From Akebia trifoliata (lineage: Eukaryota; Streptophyta; Magnoliopsida; Ranunculales; Lardizabalaceae), in NCBI GenBank assembly GCA_017979445.1, contig CM030718.1:16408760-16472759 (forward strand): a stretch of DNA of 64,000 nucleotides. Reading direction: 5' to 3'. Of the stretch, positions 9,845-21,230 are shown in pieces. Under the pieces are notes generated by a model. The model worked only from the letters and a program-made list of their open reading frames with translations. It was not told the DNA's origin and ran no database searches. Both the position numbers and the translations under genes were made by a program. Within the stretch, counting starts at the first letter, position 1. The number at the start of each line of letters is the position of its first letter.

Positions 9845-10779
9845 TTATCTTAAACTCTACACCTCATTAATTTGGCTTATTTTTTTTCTTTTTCGTGATT
9901 AACATTCATTTCTAAATTTCTTTTGTCCACGCAGGCGCGCGTGTGTGTGTGTATAATTTGAGGTTATCATTGCTGAATATGCATTTAATATTTAATACAT
10001 TTGAAGCTGTTGAATTTTTTACCCACTTGAATTTTTTTCTGTAGTATGACTTCGGAATTTTATTAAATTGGGAAATCTGCTTCACAAACATTTCTGTGAC
10101 AATTAAAATTGTAGTCTACCCTTTGGATCCTTATCTATATTTTCAGATGTGGAAATTTATTGTGTCTGATATCTTTGATATCCATTTTAAGATCAATTCT
10201 GTTCTTTTTTTTTTTTCTAATAATGTTGCAAAGTTTATAAAACCTATTAAATGATTACTTCCTCTCATCTTCTCCCTCTCTCTCTCTCTCTCTATATGTT
10301 TTTCTTTGCTTTCTTTCACTATAAGAGCTGGCTTTTATGAAATTATATCCATTTTGTTTTAGTTTTTACATACAACTCTCTAGTACACTCATTCTAAATC
10401 GGTGGCTTTTATGAACTAGTGGACATGAAAGTTTCTCACCTTATAGTCTTTGGTTCTTTGGTTGATCAGGAGCATTTGCTTCTCGGATACTCCTTTGAAG
10501 GTGCGGAAGTTCATCGTGAGAGTATGCAATGTGGTGACATGAAATAATTCTTTTATTGGTAGTTTCGAGCATTGTGGGGATCTTAAAGAAGATAGGGAGG
10601 GATGGGAGTGCTGGCATTGCTTCCTTGTAAGCACTTGTGCTTGTGTAATGATTGTGAATAGGGTTTATCGATGCATTGTAATTTTGGATTTGTAAGTTAT
10701 GAGTCATTGCAACTCTTTTTGTGTATAAATTAATGTGATAGTGAACCTCGATGTTCTTTATTTGAATCTATTTTAACCG
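9845..10779. other. CACTA interior, no identified gene
   Basis: T-rich sequence with a (CT) run near 10265-10296. An open minus-strand stretch of about 88 codons (10441-10707) matches nothing I know and overlaps a second open frame, so I do not call it a gene. Confidence 0.45.
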
Positions 10780-11144
10780 TGGGTAATAGGCAAATAGAAT
10801 ATATATTAATTTTAGATATCAATTTATAACAATTTTAGATATCGGTTTATAACCGATGTCTAAAGTCTCAGACCTAGGACATCAGTTCTATAAAATTCGA
10901 TGTCTCAAATCTTTTTTGGTACTGTGCGCTGTTACATAAAAGACGCAAATTAGGAAGGGTTTTAAGCCGTTCCAAATTCAGAGATCTGGAACGATTTTTA
11001 ACCGTTCCAAATCATGAAATATAGAACGGCTTTCAGCCGTTTAACCTCATTAACGACGCCTCGATGAAAGACGGTCTGCAAGCCGTTTCATAGTGGCTTA
11101 GGAACGGTAATAAACCGTTCCTAATTGCCATATTTGTTGTAGTG
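10780..11144. repeat. Right subterminal repeats and terminal inverted repeat of the CACTA element
   Basis: From 10970 the motif AACCGTTCC / GCCGTTCC recurs five times in variant form, ending with AAACCGTTCCTAATTG and the terminus TTTGTTGTAGTG at 11144. At 10800-10910 a different motif pair (GATATCGGTTTATAACCGAT) resembles the subterminal repeat of another CACTA family, so an older terminus may be embedded here. Confidence 0.8.
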
Positions 11145-11743
11145 CATGTCATCCACATAGACCTCAATTTTCTTGTGGATCATATTGTGGAATAAGGCCG
11201 TCATTACCCGTTGATAAGTTACCCCGTCATTGCGCATTGATAAGTTGTCCCGGTATTCTTGAGCCCGAATGGCATGACTTTGTAATGAAAAGTGCCCCAA
11301 GAATGAGAATATACCATACCTTGTTGTGCTATCGACTAGAGTGTCGATGTGGGATAGTGGAAAATCATCCTTAGGACTGGCTTTGCTCAAATCTCGATAA
11401 TCGACACACATTCACACATCCTTAGGACATTGGCTAGCCATTCGGGGTGCGTGGAAACTACAAGAAATCCTGTTTAGAACTGTTTCATCACTTCATCTTG
11501 AACTTTGAGTGTCTATTCTGGCTTAAGTCTTATTAACTTTTGCTTGATTGGTTTACTCCCAGGTGCGATCGGCAGCTTATGAACAACGAGATCTGTGTCT
11601 AAGCCGGGCATATCTCTGTAGGACCAAGCAAAGATGTCTTGATAATTACGCAGTAGTTCAATCATTTCTTCTTTTTGTTGAGTGGTTAACAAGGCTCCGA
11701 TTTTTACAACACGTAGGTTATCTTTAGTGCCGAGATTAACCAA
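11145..11743 (-). pseudogene. R1 reverse transcriptase, N-terminal half to the YVDD motif
   Basis: Reading leftwards: DIFAWSYRDMPGLDTDLVVH then LPIAPGSKPIKQKLIRLKPE at 11743-11513 (the conserved entry to the RT fingers), then after stops MCVDYRDLSKASPKDDFPL at 11411, and EVYVDD ending at 11148. The catalytic Asp pair of YVDD is intact but is cut off from the rest of the enzyme by the CACTA insertion. Stops lie between 11513 and 11411, and part of the fingers/palm is missing, for example the expected segment between NMIHKK and the preceding motif is rearranged. RT would copy element RNA into cDNA in cytoplasmic particles. Confidence 0.88.
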
Positions 11744-12861
11744 GTCTGTGTCCTCAATATTTGGTTGAACACCTTTTTCAGGTTGTTCTAGAAGGTCTTT
11801 GATTTCTTTAGGAGAGTATTCGACTTCGTCCTCTAACTTTTTTTCGATTCCTATGAGGTCAAAGTTAAGTTCGAGATCAAAGTCATACTCATCCTTTTCA
11901 TATTATGTTCTATGCAAAGGTCCATTCGAGTGAGACAAATCCTTTAAATTCTGATAAAAATCTTTTTTTGATTTTTGGAAAATATCAAATTTTTTGTAAT
12001 TTTGAAAGATTTTTTATTTTTTTGATTTTTGAGATGTTTTTGATTTTTTTGATTTTCAAATGCTATTTTTCGGATACCTGAAATAAGAAGAGTAATTATG
12101 CAAATTCATTAGTAAAGATAGAGAACCCTCAAAATAGTCTTTACCCGAGGACGAAGACTCGTTATGATCCTTGAGCAAATTGATTTTGCCTAACGGCATT
12201 TTTTTTGAGACTATGGTAGCCTCAAGGGTGATAGGGAATTCCTCTTAATTGTTCAAAGTTTTCCCTTCCTTCAGGGGGTGGATGAGGTGGGAAAGTTGTT
12301 TGTTTGGTGGTTTGGAGATGACCATCACTTCCGGCTAATAGTTTTCAGGGCCGGGCTTAGGTCTTCCTAAGTTGGGTGGAATGACAACTGATGCCCAGTC
12401 GATGCTACTTGAAAATGGTGAATCATTTTTGTTGGTCATGACAACTTCTACTTTCTTGGGCTCTCTTGTTGTCTCTTTTGAATTCTCGTTGGAATCCCCA
12501 TTGAATAGAATATCAACGCCATCCACGAATGAGGTTTGGGACTCAACAATTGAGTTTTTCTATATGTATTTTTGTTTGAGACTTACAACTTTTGGATTCC
12601 TTGCTGGCTTTTGTGGTAGTTGTTCAGACAAGATGTCAGGTCTGGCTTTCGACTTTGGAAAACTGACACTAATATAAGGAACTTTGCCTAGGTTCCAAAC
12701 GTTTGGCTATCGATTCTGTCGTCTTACTAACCGAAGTTTTCTTTTCTTGTCGTTCATGTCAGCACTGTCTTTCTTTGTAGGTCAAAGTCGAGACCAAAGT
12801 AAGGCGTATGCTAGTTTGCAATGATTGGGGTGATTCTGCCTTTTCCTCCTGGCCCCAAACC
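11744..12861 (-). other. R1 region between protease and RT, decayed
   Basis: Mostly low-complexity: a T-rich run (11960-12060) on the plus strand and a charged 63-codon open stretch at 12526-12335. Known: Ogre elements carry an intron between protease and RT; the A-rich minus-strand sequence here sits at that place, but I see no definite splice pair and do not claim one. Confidence 0.5.
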
Positions 12862-13410
12862 CTACTTTGGTCGGTAACTAGCTTCTTTCATTACCCGTCC
12901 AATCATCCAGTTTGCCCTTGACAATTCTACCTTTGCTCTTTCCTTTCCTTTTTCAACCTGGTTGACCGCAGTGAATTGGTAAGAATGATACATTACATTG
13001 TCCTTTGTCATATCCACGTCTATGAATGATACATCCGGAGTTCGTCCTGCTGGGATTGAGTTCTCTGCCAGAACTAATATCATATTTTGTCCCATTATGA
13101 ATTTGATTCTTTGGTGTAGAGAAGATGGTACTACCCCTGCAATATGAATCCACGGCCTTCCTAACAGAAGATTAAACGTTGCTGGTATGTCCATGACTTC
13201 AAAAGTGACCTCAAAAGTACATAGGCCGATAGTGACTGGCAAATCAACTTCTCTAAGGGAATACCTTTTTGAGTTGTCGAATCCTCAAACTACTTTGTTA
13301 TTAGGTTTGACATGGGACTAGTCTACATTCATCTTGCGGAAGGTCTCTAAAGGACAGACATTAGGAGCCGAGCCGTTATCGATTAGTACCCTGGCGATCA
13401 TCATACCTTT
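12862..13410 (-). pseudogene. R1 aspartic protease
   Basis: Retrotransposon protease cuts the Gag-Pol polyprotein. The active-site region VLIDNGSAPNV is readable at about 13405-13370 (Asp-Asn-Gly-Ser form of the D-[ST]-G motif). After two stops the frame 13242-12862 gives LPVTIGLCTFEVTFEVMDIP, LLLGRPWIHIAG and VPSSLHQRIKFI, the usual C-terminal half in this lineage. The stops between the two halves disable it. Confidence 0.85.
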
Positions 13411-13913
13411 TCACATAACCATAATGTTCAATGGCTCAATGTGTCCACTTCCTTCTTGAGTAAGTTCATTTTCTGTGAAGACGATTGGGTGAGGAGCCAT
13501 GATTTGTCCCACTGTCTACTCTAGTTGTGCAAGTGAAGTGGTTGCCGGTACGTCTGACTCAATCAAGACTTTTAACATTGCCTGTTGATGTTCCTCTGAG
13601 TTTTGCAGGAGACCCAAAATGCTAATCTGTGTTGGAGTCTTGTTTAGTTGTTCGATCATATTGGACTCACTTTTACGGATGAGTTTGATGAAGTCTGCAG
13701 CCTCTTTGTCTGTCACTTTAGTTCCTGTTTCTTTTCTGCCTTTTTTTTTCCTGACTGGTCTTCCTTGACCATCTTATTTTTTCCATTTTCCTTCATTTTT
13801 TCCTCACTTTCTCTTGCTACCGCTTCTTTTTTCTTTTCTTCAGCTCTCACTACCTTTCCTAATGTCTTGTTGCGTGCCCCAGTCTTGGTCATGTGACCAA
13901 TGTCTGCTACCAT
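13411..13913 (-). pseudogene. R1 gag-pol spacer upstream of protease
   Basis: Two adjoining frames: a Lys/Glu-rich charged stretch (13913-13713, low-complexity, probably disordered) and a conserved module at 13716-13516 that reads TDKEAADFIKLIRKSESNMI, QLNKTPTQISILGLL and LKVLIESDVP. The second module recurs upstream of protease in many plant Tat-lineage elements; its function is unknown to me. A stop (13513) ends the frame. Confidence 0.75.
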
Positions 13914-14316
13914 AGCTTTTTTATTGTTTCTACCCCTACTGAGGTGACAATGCTCATTTCATAGCTCCATGCGACTGCCTGGTTGGAACTATATGGAAAA
14001 GGTTTGGGCGAGTATATGATTATCGGGGGTGGTTCGAGTTTTACATGGAGGATAAGGGGTGGTGGTTGTGATTTGGATGTGGAAATGGTGGAAGGAGTTG
14101 TCTGAGAGGTTGATGGAGTACAGGGAATGATGAGTGGTGGTCGTGAGGATGAAGTGTAGGGTATGTGAAGAGGTGGACAAGAAATGAGTTTTGAGGATTA
14201 GTAGATGTGTATGAAATGATGAGTGGAGGTCAGACGATAGAGCTTGTAGATTGGTTATTGGAATAGATGGTCATGCCGGATATCTGGAATGATAATGAGG
14301 TGGAGTTGTCAGTATA
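13914..14316 (-). other. R1 gag C-terminal linker, decayed
   Basis: Low-complexity G/T-rich on the plus strand (His/Thr-rich when read on minus). No conserved motif seen. Confidence 0.45.
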
Positions 14317-16012
14317 TCAGGGGAGAGCGTTGACTATTGGTACTACTGGCTTTTTTGTAAGGTGAACCTGGTTTTTTGATCCTATGGGAGCTATCAGTAC
14401 GAAAGGGTTGAAATCAGATTCTTCTCTTTTAACCATGTTTATCGTGGGTCCGTTACCTCTTCCGCTATGGACAAGAAAAGGATTTTGATTGAAATTTTGC
14501 TGTGGAACTTGATTTGCTAGACCATCGAATATAATGGCCTTCCTATCAATCAGATTCTGCACTTGGTACTTGAGCTGCCAACACTGATCAGTAGAGTGCC
14601 TTGGTGTACCCATATGGAACTTGTAGAATAGGTTGGGATTGTACCCCAATCCTTTATAAGCTTCCGGGTTCGGTGGTCGCTTAGTGAGGTACTCTCCTTG
14701 GAGTAATGTGGGAAGTAATTCTAACAACGTCATTGGTAGCATGGTGAACACTTTATTAACCCGATTAAGTCTTGTTTGCTGGTTCTACCAATATTGTGGT
14801 GCTGGCTGTGTTGGCATAACTTGTAGAGGAATCATTCGGAAGGGATTCTATGGCGCTAGAGCCCAGGCAGCACGAGGCACTGGCGTCTAAGGGACTTGTG
14901 GTGCCGGTGGCTTCTGAACTGGTGCTTAAATAAAAAGAGGTTGGCTGGATTGTATATTGCTGACTTGAGTTTCCTTTTTTTTTTGATAAAAGACATTGAC
15001 TTCTTCTATGCCGATGTCCCTACTGCTGCACTTAGGGCCGTAAAGTAAAATATTAGACTGGTTTAGATCCCATCCTCGACCCGATTTGCTACTTGGACCA
15101 GATTTGAGATGGTAAATGTAGTGTGTCCAACCAGATGAGTATAAAAGGTATGCCCTAATGTCGAGATAAACATAGTATTCATATCTTTTTCAGTTATCGC
15201 AGGCCTTACTTGCAAAGCAGCCTCTTGCCACCTCTGGCCGTACTCTTTCACTGTTTCTCTCTATTTTCTCGTCATCTTAACCATATCATTTCGATCCAGA
15301 CCCACATCTGTTTTGAATTGATAATTATGCCAAAACATTTCAGCCAAGTCCTGCCAACTCTTGATGAGCGTATGGTCCAATCCTAAGAACCATTTAAGGG
15401 CCGGTCCCATTAAGCTTCCTTGGAATAGCTACACCAGCAGTCTATCATCGTTGCCATATTGAAACATTGATCCACAATACAATTTGAAGTGCAATAGAGG
15501 ACACCCAGTGCCATTATATTTATGGAATTCCGGGCATTTGAACTTAGCCGGCTGCTGGGCGTTGGGATAGAAGCAAAGGTCCCTGAATCTTGTCCCTCCT
15601 AAAGTATTTGTACCCTTCATTTGTCTCATTTTCTCTTGGATAGACTTGATTTGCTGGGCCATCTTGTCATCTATAGCACTCTTGGCTTCAGGAACCCTAA
15701 AGTAATACTTATCGTCTGGGATGACCACCGGAGGTGGTTGATTCTGTGAGATGTAGAGTGGAGGGCCCTGATATACTGGCATGGTAGAAAGTGGGGTGGT
15801 TTGTTGATCTGGTCATATATGTTCAGGGAGTTCAAGGTTTGACCTAGATGCCTAATGCTGAGTTGCTTGTACTTGTAGAAAGTTTGTACTACTCAAAATG
15901 GCCGTCAACATTTGCTCCTGCCTTTTCGTTGTTTCTAATAGCCTTGCTATCATTGCATTAGCCTCAGTCAGTTCATCCGTGGAAGGTTGTGGATCCTTTG
16001 AGTTACTCATAC
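14317..16012 (-). pseudogene. R1 gag
   Basis: Gag forms the particle in which reverse transcription occurs. A plausible start is the Met at 16012 (MSNSKDPQPSTDEL), followed by a coiled-coil-like stretch (IARLLETTKRQEQML). Further pieces are in several frames: 15782-15429 with KFKCPEFHKYNGTGCPLLHF, the retrotransposon Gag domain core; 15251-15063 (KEYGQRWQEAALQVRP); and 14751-14317 with YKFHMGTPRHSTDQC and LKYQVQNLIDRK, the zinc-knuckle-like segment. In that last piece the first Cys of the usual C-x-F/H motif is Tyr or Lys, so zinc binding is probably lost. At least four stops interrupt the gene. Confidence 0.85.
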
Positions 16013-16199
16013 TTGATGAAGATCGAAGGAAATACAGAGGCTTCTCAGGATGTTTGTACTTCTTTCGTTTGGCCACCTTGTGCGTACAGAAGACCAAACG
16101 TTTCTATATTGTTTACAAAAAGGAAAATGCATGATGGTTTATTAAGTTCGATAATTATTTGGGATACCATCAAAAATGAAAATTTTAGTTAGGAACATT

Positions 16200-16945
16200 T
16201 AAAAAATAGGTTCGTCAACACGGAGTTGGAAGAACATTTTAAAAAAGAATTACAACAGTCAATGCTGGCATCGTCATGGAGTCGATATAATTAAAAAATG
16301 ATTACATCAACACGAAACTGGTATCAGCATGAAGCTAGCATCAACACGGAGTTGGTAAAATATTTTGAAAAAGAATTACATCAGTCGAAGTTGGCATTGA
16401 CATGGAGTCGGTAAAACAAAAAACAAATTACATCAGCACAAGACTGGCATGAACATAGAGTCGGTAAAATATTTAAAAAACAATTACATCAGTCAGAGCT
16501 GGCATCGACACGGAGTCGGTAAAATATTTAAAAGAAAATTACATCAGCCGGAATTGGCATTGTTACGGAGTCGATATAATTAAAAAGTGATTACATTAGC
16601 ACGATGCTGGCATCAGCATGGAGCTGGCATCAACACAGAGTTGGTAAAACATTTTAAAAAGGGAATTACATTAGCACGGTGCTGACATCGACACGGAGTT
16701 GGTAAAATTTTTTGAAAAATGAATTATATCAACCGAAGCTGGCATTGACACGGAGTCAGTACATCATTAGAAAAGAATTATATCAGCACGGGGCTAGCAT
16801 CGACACAGAATCAGTAAAACATTTTAAAAAGGGAATTACATCAGCATGGAGCTGGCATCGATACGGAGTCGGTAAATATTTTAAAAAAAGAAGATTACAT
16901 CAGTACGGAGCTGGCATCGACACGGAGTCAGTATGACATTTTGTA
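16200..16945. repeat. Tandem repeat array, unit about 60-65 bp, between ORF1 and gag of R1
   Basis: About eleven degenerate units contain GGCATCGACACGGAGTCGG followed by TAAAACATTTTAAAAAG and ATTACATCAGCACG. Tandem repeats near gag are common in Ogre-type elements. No function is evident. A 74-codon open stretch inside it (16712-16936) is only repeat-derived. Confidence 0.9.
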
Positions 16946-17326
16946 AAAGTAGATTAATTGAAACAAATTGAGTTGATTTTTCGAAAGAATATTTTTTTTG
17001 AAAAAAGATTAAATTATTTTTAGTTGTTTGATTGGTTGTCATTCTTGTTAGATCCCTGATAAATTATGAACTTGATTTGAAATCGGATATGGGTCGTGGA
17101 CCCATTTCGAAGTGGATTATCAATTTTAGTGTTACCCCCTTGATAACACTTTAGTGAATCCTGAGATTTTATTGAATTTTTTGCACCAACCCATTAAATA
17201 ACTCATTATTCAATGATTACTCACAAAAAAACTAAAGGAAAATAATTTTATTGAACCATTAAATATTATTGACAAATAAGATTTTAATTAAATTACAACT
17301 TTCAATAACTCTGACTTAGATTATTA
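16946..17326. other. R1 noncoding spacer after ORF1
   Basis: AT-rich. 17030-17310 is related to 24380-24600 in R2 (shared GATAACATTTTA-like and CACCAA(C/T)CCATTAAA wording), showing that R1 and R2 share this region. Confidence 0.6.
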
Positions 17327-17862
17327 TTATTTTTTACATAGACGCTTGGCTTTGTTTTGATCGTCATCAGGATTGTTAGGATAATTAGGCTTGTTTCTCT
17401 TAGTTCTAATGACTGGCTCTTTGAACTCTGTTGGTCCATCTGGATATCCTAAGGTGTGCTTATTCCAAGCCTTCTCAATGAGATGTACTAACTTTTCTGT
17501 TGATGGTTCGGGAGGAACGAAATCTTTGTATTGAGGCAGCGAAAACTGCGAAAATTCTATAAGCACTCCTTACTATTTTGGGATCAAGCCAGGTTTGTAG
17601 AAAGATGTCTGCTCATGCCCGATAAAATAGACATAATAGGATCCTTTGGTACCTAGAACTGGGTAGTTAGCCATCCATCAAGGGCATCTCAACCCAATAT
17701 GACGGGCAAGGTGAGAATCCAACCATTTGCTCCAAGCCTTGACTGAGTTGTGACGCACTAATATGTTTCTTTTGGGAAAGTGCTCTGGCATATACTCTAT
17801 GGTTGAAGGAATGTCCACAATTTTAAGACGGTCGCAAAGTTACATATAAAATAGGTGAGGAC
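17327..17862 (-). pseudogene. R1 ORF1, C-terminal part
   Basis: Continues the frame that is broken off at 31489 by the R2 insertion. Readable: CDRLKIVDIPSTIEYMPEHF, KAWSKWLDSHLARHIGLRCP, then after stops YYVYFIGHEQTSFYKPG, and finally a 79-codon stretch at 17566-17327 with EKLVHLIEKAWNKHTLGYPD and a Lys/Asn/Asp-rich basic tail. Known: Ogre/Tat elements have an ORF1 of unknown function upstream of gag. Inferred: this is that ORF1; the N-terminal half resembles the plant DUF7745 type. Confidence 0.65.
17858..17862. repeat. Target-site duplication AGGAC, left of R2 (right copy 31484-31488)
   Basis: AGGAC immediately precedes TGAAAGCGCC (LTR end, reversed) at 17863 and immediately follows GGTGTCTACA at 31483. 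A perfect 5-bp duplication proves that 17863-31483 entered as one element, despite its later rearrangement. Confidence 0.92.
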
Positions 17863-19451
17863 TGAAAGCGCCATCGATTCGTGGGGTGCCTAGATCTATT
17901 TTTGATTTTTGAGGTTTGGGAGTCGCCACCTAGTTATTACGATCTAAGAACCGAACATTGACTCTAAAAGACAAATAACACTAATCTACGAAAGAAAATA
18001 CGGGTCCGGGGATTACGTTACAGGGTTGGAAGGTGTTAGGCACCAACCCCGCCCAACAAACGTCGATTTTTACTATTCCCCAAAAAAGATCACATTGCTA
18101 AAGGACCTAAAATAAATAAATAAAATAATAAAAAAATATAAATATTTACCTTGATGATCGCAACAGTGGTTCCCTCAAAACTGGCAGAGAGATTCCTTGC
18201 TTCATTTCCGTCACTGGATCCGCTTTTGATATTCTAAAATGAAGTATGTTCTTCCTAGATCTGAGTGCTTTTGATTTTTTGATGGATTATCGGATGTTTT
18301 AGAAGGGTTTTTGGGTGTTTTTTTAGCTAAAGTTGGGGTATGGGTATTAGGTAAAGAGTTAGGACTTCAAAATTAAGGTTTTGGAAAGGTTGGGGAGGCT
18401 TCTTGACCTACTTTTTCTAGGATTTTCTTTTGAATACTAAAATAGGTTGTAGGGACCCCTATTTATAGATTTTTTTAGTGCTTGTTTTAATAGAGTTAGT
18501 GTTTAATTAGAATTATTTTAGGTAGAGTTAGTGTTTAATTAGAATTATTTTAGGTAGAGTTATATTTTAATTAGAATTATTTTAAATAGAGTTATTATTT
18601 AATTAGAATTCTATTAGGATTTTGACTTTTAATCTCATTTGATTGACTTTAAGATATTGACTTTAGTCTTACTTGATTGACTTTAATTTTGACTTTAGTC
18701 TTACTTGATTGACTTGAAGATTGAGTTTAGTCTTACTTGATTGACTTTAAGATTTTGACTTTAGTCTTACTTAATTGACTTTAAGATTGACTTTAGTCAT
18801 ACTTGATTGATTTTAATTTTGATTTTAGTCTTACTTGATTGACTTTAATTTTAATTATTAATTTTAAAATTTTTAATTATTAAAATTATAAAATTACCGT
18901 TTTGCCATCGGAGATGACTTTTTACGTTTTAAGTTATTTTTCAATGTTCCAGGATATTTTGAAATCGATTTTTCGTAAGGAATTCAATGAGAATATTGAT
19001 TTTTGTCATTTATGAAATTTTTTGTACGACATGGTCTTGAACTTTATGAGGGGCATTTTCGTAATTTTGTTAAATTTTGTGAAAATTGGCAAATGATTTA
19101 TTTGATTTCAATTTGTTATTTTATGTGTTTGCAAGGATTTTCCTTAGCGTAATGTAGGCTCTAGGGATGTTTTGAGGTTAGGGGTATTTTGATAATTTGA
19201 TCATTTTTTAGAGATTTTTATCGTAAAGCTTCTTTTTGTATGAAAAAATGATGATTTCTATGTTTTTGGAATTATATTTTTTTAGCGTAATGTGGTTTCT
19301 ATAGTTTTGTTAGTTTGAGAAATCTCATTTGAATTTTTGAAACATATCTAGTAACAAATAAAGTATTGAAATAATCATCTATTATTGGGAACCGTTGCAA
19401 TTGAGTTGATGAGTTGATTGATCAGGCGAGTGCAAAAATGGGGTGTTTACA
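17863..19451 (-). repeat. R2 3' LTR
   Basis: 1589 bp. On the minus strand it begins TGTAAACACC (the other copies have TGTAGACACC) and ends GGGCGCTTTCA. A TATA-like CTATAAAT lies at 18468-18461 (minus). A minisatellite of the CTTGATTGACTTTA type is at 18620-18860. Matching copies: 30355-31483, 34180-35953, 43115-44805 and 53347-55085. Confidence 0.9.
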
Positions 19452-19469
19452 GATGCCTTTCTTTGGCAG
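19452..19469 (-). promoter_or_regulatory. R2 polypurine tract
   Basis: On the minus strand the LTR is preceded by GCCAAAGAAAGGCATC, a purine-rich run in the PPT position; R4 has GAGGGCCATC at the same place (53337-53346). Confidence 0.75.
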
Positions 19470-19819
19470 AGGGTTGAAGCAAACTAGATAGCAAATCTAT
19501 TGTTGTAGAAAGTGGGATATCCGAATGCCAAAGCTAGTGACAGTTCATTTTGCAGATTGATTTAGCAATTCGTCGGGGCGTTCTGATCCTTGAGGGTAAA
19601 ATTTTCCCTGAACTAAAAATTGTTAGGTCTTAAAGCGTAAGCTATCACTGACGGTGTCAGATCCTTGAATTTTAGAGAATTCTCCCTGACTAAAAAGTAC
19701 AAGTGTGAACGTGTATACTGTGTGAAACTGAGTAAAAATTGAGCAAAAACTAAACATAATCTGAGTAAAATCTAAGCATATTCTGAGTGTAAGTGAGCAT
19801 AATCTGAGTAAAATTTGAA

Positions 19820-20275
19820 TGTTTTACTCTACCTACCCTTGGTGAAAAAGTAATGAGATTTTTTTTGGGACTCCTACTCTACCTACTCGGGGTGAAAGAG
19901 TAATGAACTATTTTTTTTAAAGTCCTACTCTACCTACTCGAGGTAAAAGAGTAATGGATTAATTTTCTAGGAGTTCTACCATACATACTCGGGTTGAAAT
20001 AGTAATGAACTATTTTTTTTGGAGTCCTACTCTACCTACTCGGGGTGAAAGAGTAATAAACATTTTTTTGGGAGTTCTACTCTACCTACTCGGGTTGACA
20101 GAGTAATAGACTTATTTTCTAAGAGTTCTACTCTACATACTCGGGGTGAAAGAGTAATTAACTTTTTTTTGGGAGTTTTACTCTATCTACTCGGGGTGAA
20201 AAAGTAATGAACTATTTTTTCTGGGAGTCCTACTCTACCTACTCGGGGTGAAAAAGTAATGAACTATCAGTGATA
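19820..20275. repeat. Tandem repeat array, unit about 58-60 bp (R2 3' noncoding)
   Basis: About seven units of CCTACTCTACCTACTCGGGG plus TGAAAGAGTAATGAAC, separated by T-rich spacers. Confidence 0.9.
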
Positions 20276-21230
20276 GCTGGCTGAGCATAATCCGAGAAAG
20301 CCCTCAATGGCAACTGGCTGAGCATAATCCGAGAAAATCCTCGGCGGTAACTGGCTGAGCATAATCCGAGAAAACCCTCGGCGGCAACTGGCAGAGCATA
20401 ATCCGAGAAAACTTTCGGTGGTAATTGGCTGAGCATAATCCGAGCAAACCTTCGGCGGCAGCTGGCTGAGAATAATCCGAGCAAACCCTCGGTGGCAGCT
20501 GGCTGAGCAAAATCTGAGCAAACCCTCGGCGGCATCTGGCTGAGCATAATCCGAGCAAACCCTCGGTGGCATCTGGCTGAGTATAATCCGAACAATCCCT
20601 CGGAGGTAATTTGCTGAGCATAATTTCGAGAAATCCCTCCGTGGTATCTGAGTATAATTCTGAGAAAACCCTTGGCGGCATCTGAGCATAATTCCGAGAA
20701 ACCCTCGGCGATATCTGAGCATAATTCCAAGAAAACCCTCGATGACATCTGAGCATAATTTTGAGAAAACCCTCCATGGTATCTGAGCATAATTCAGAGA
20801 AACCTTCAGCGGTATCTGAACATAATTCCGAAAAAATCCTCGGTGGCATCTGAGCATAATTCCAAGAAACCCTCGACGGTATCTGAGCATAATTTCGAGA
20901 AATCCTTGGCGATATTTGAGCATAATTCTGAGAAAACCCTCAGTGACATCTGAACATAATTCTGGGAAACCCTCGGCGGTATCTGAAAATAATTAAGAGA
21001 AAACCCTCAACGGCATCTGAGCATAATTCTGAGAAATCCTCGGTGGTATCTGAGCATAATTCTGAGAAAACCCTCGACGACATCTGAGCATAATTCTAAG
21101 AAACCCTTGACGATATCTGAGCATAATTCCAAGAAAATCCTCGACGGTATCTGAGCATAATTCCTAGAAACCCTCGATAATATCTGAGCATAATTTCGAG
21201 AAAACCCTCACGGCATCTAGCAGTGTAAAA
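20276..21230. repeat. Tandem repeat array, unit about 33-38 bp (R2 3' noncoding)
   Basis: More than 25 degenerate copies of TCTGAGCATAATTCCGAGAA plus ACCCTCGGCGGCA. The first part (to about 20630) has a CTGGCTGAGCATAATCCGAG variant, giving two subfamilies. Long stop-free stretches exist in all three minus frames, an effect of the repeat lacking stop triplets rather than coding. Confidence 0.92.

Larger units (their letters stand above)
2411..11144. mobile_element. CACTA (En/Spm) DNA transposon, non-autonomous, loaded with plant gene fragments
   Basis: Seen: imperfect terminal inverted repeats of about 30 bp beginning CACTACAA on both sides (2411-2440 and 11115-11144), subterminal copies of an ACCGTTCC-type motif, and a 3-bp CAT duplication. 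Between the ends are exon-plus-intron pieces of CCR4, LIN, a UGT (minus strand), a GH35 beta-galactosidase, a plasma-membrane H+-ATPase and a Lunapark-type protein, plus a LINE 3' fragment. No TNPD/TNPA transposase domain is recognisable, so it would depend on a transposase supplied in trans. Known: CACTA elements can capture host gene fragments (transduplication). Inferred: retained introns mean capture was at DNA level. The insertion lies inside the R1 RT. Confidence 0.9.

Noticed and set aside
13648..13896. 82-codon Phe/Ser-rich plus-strand open stretch
   Set aside because: Antisense of the Lys/Glu-rich gag-pol spacer of R1.
20239..20923. Three overlapping minus-strand open stretches of 180-220 codons
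   Set aside because: They lie entirely within a short tandem repeat and are open in all three frames; no known domain and no frame preference.
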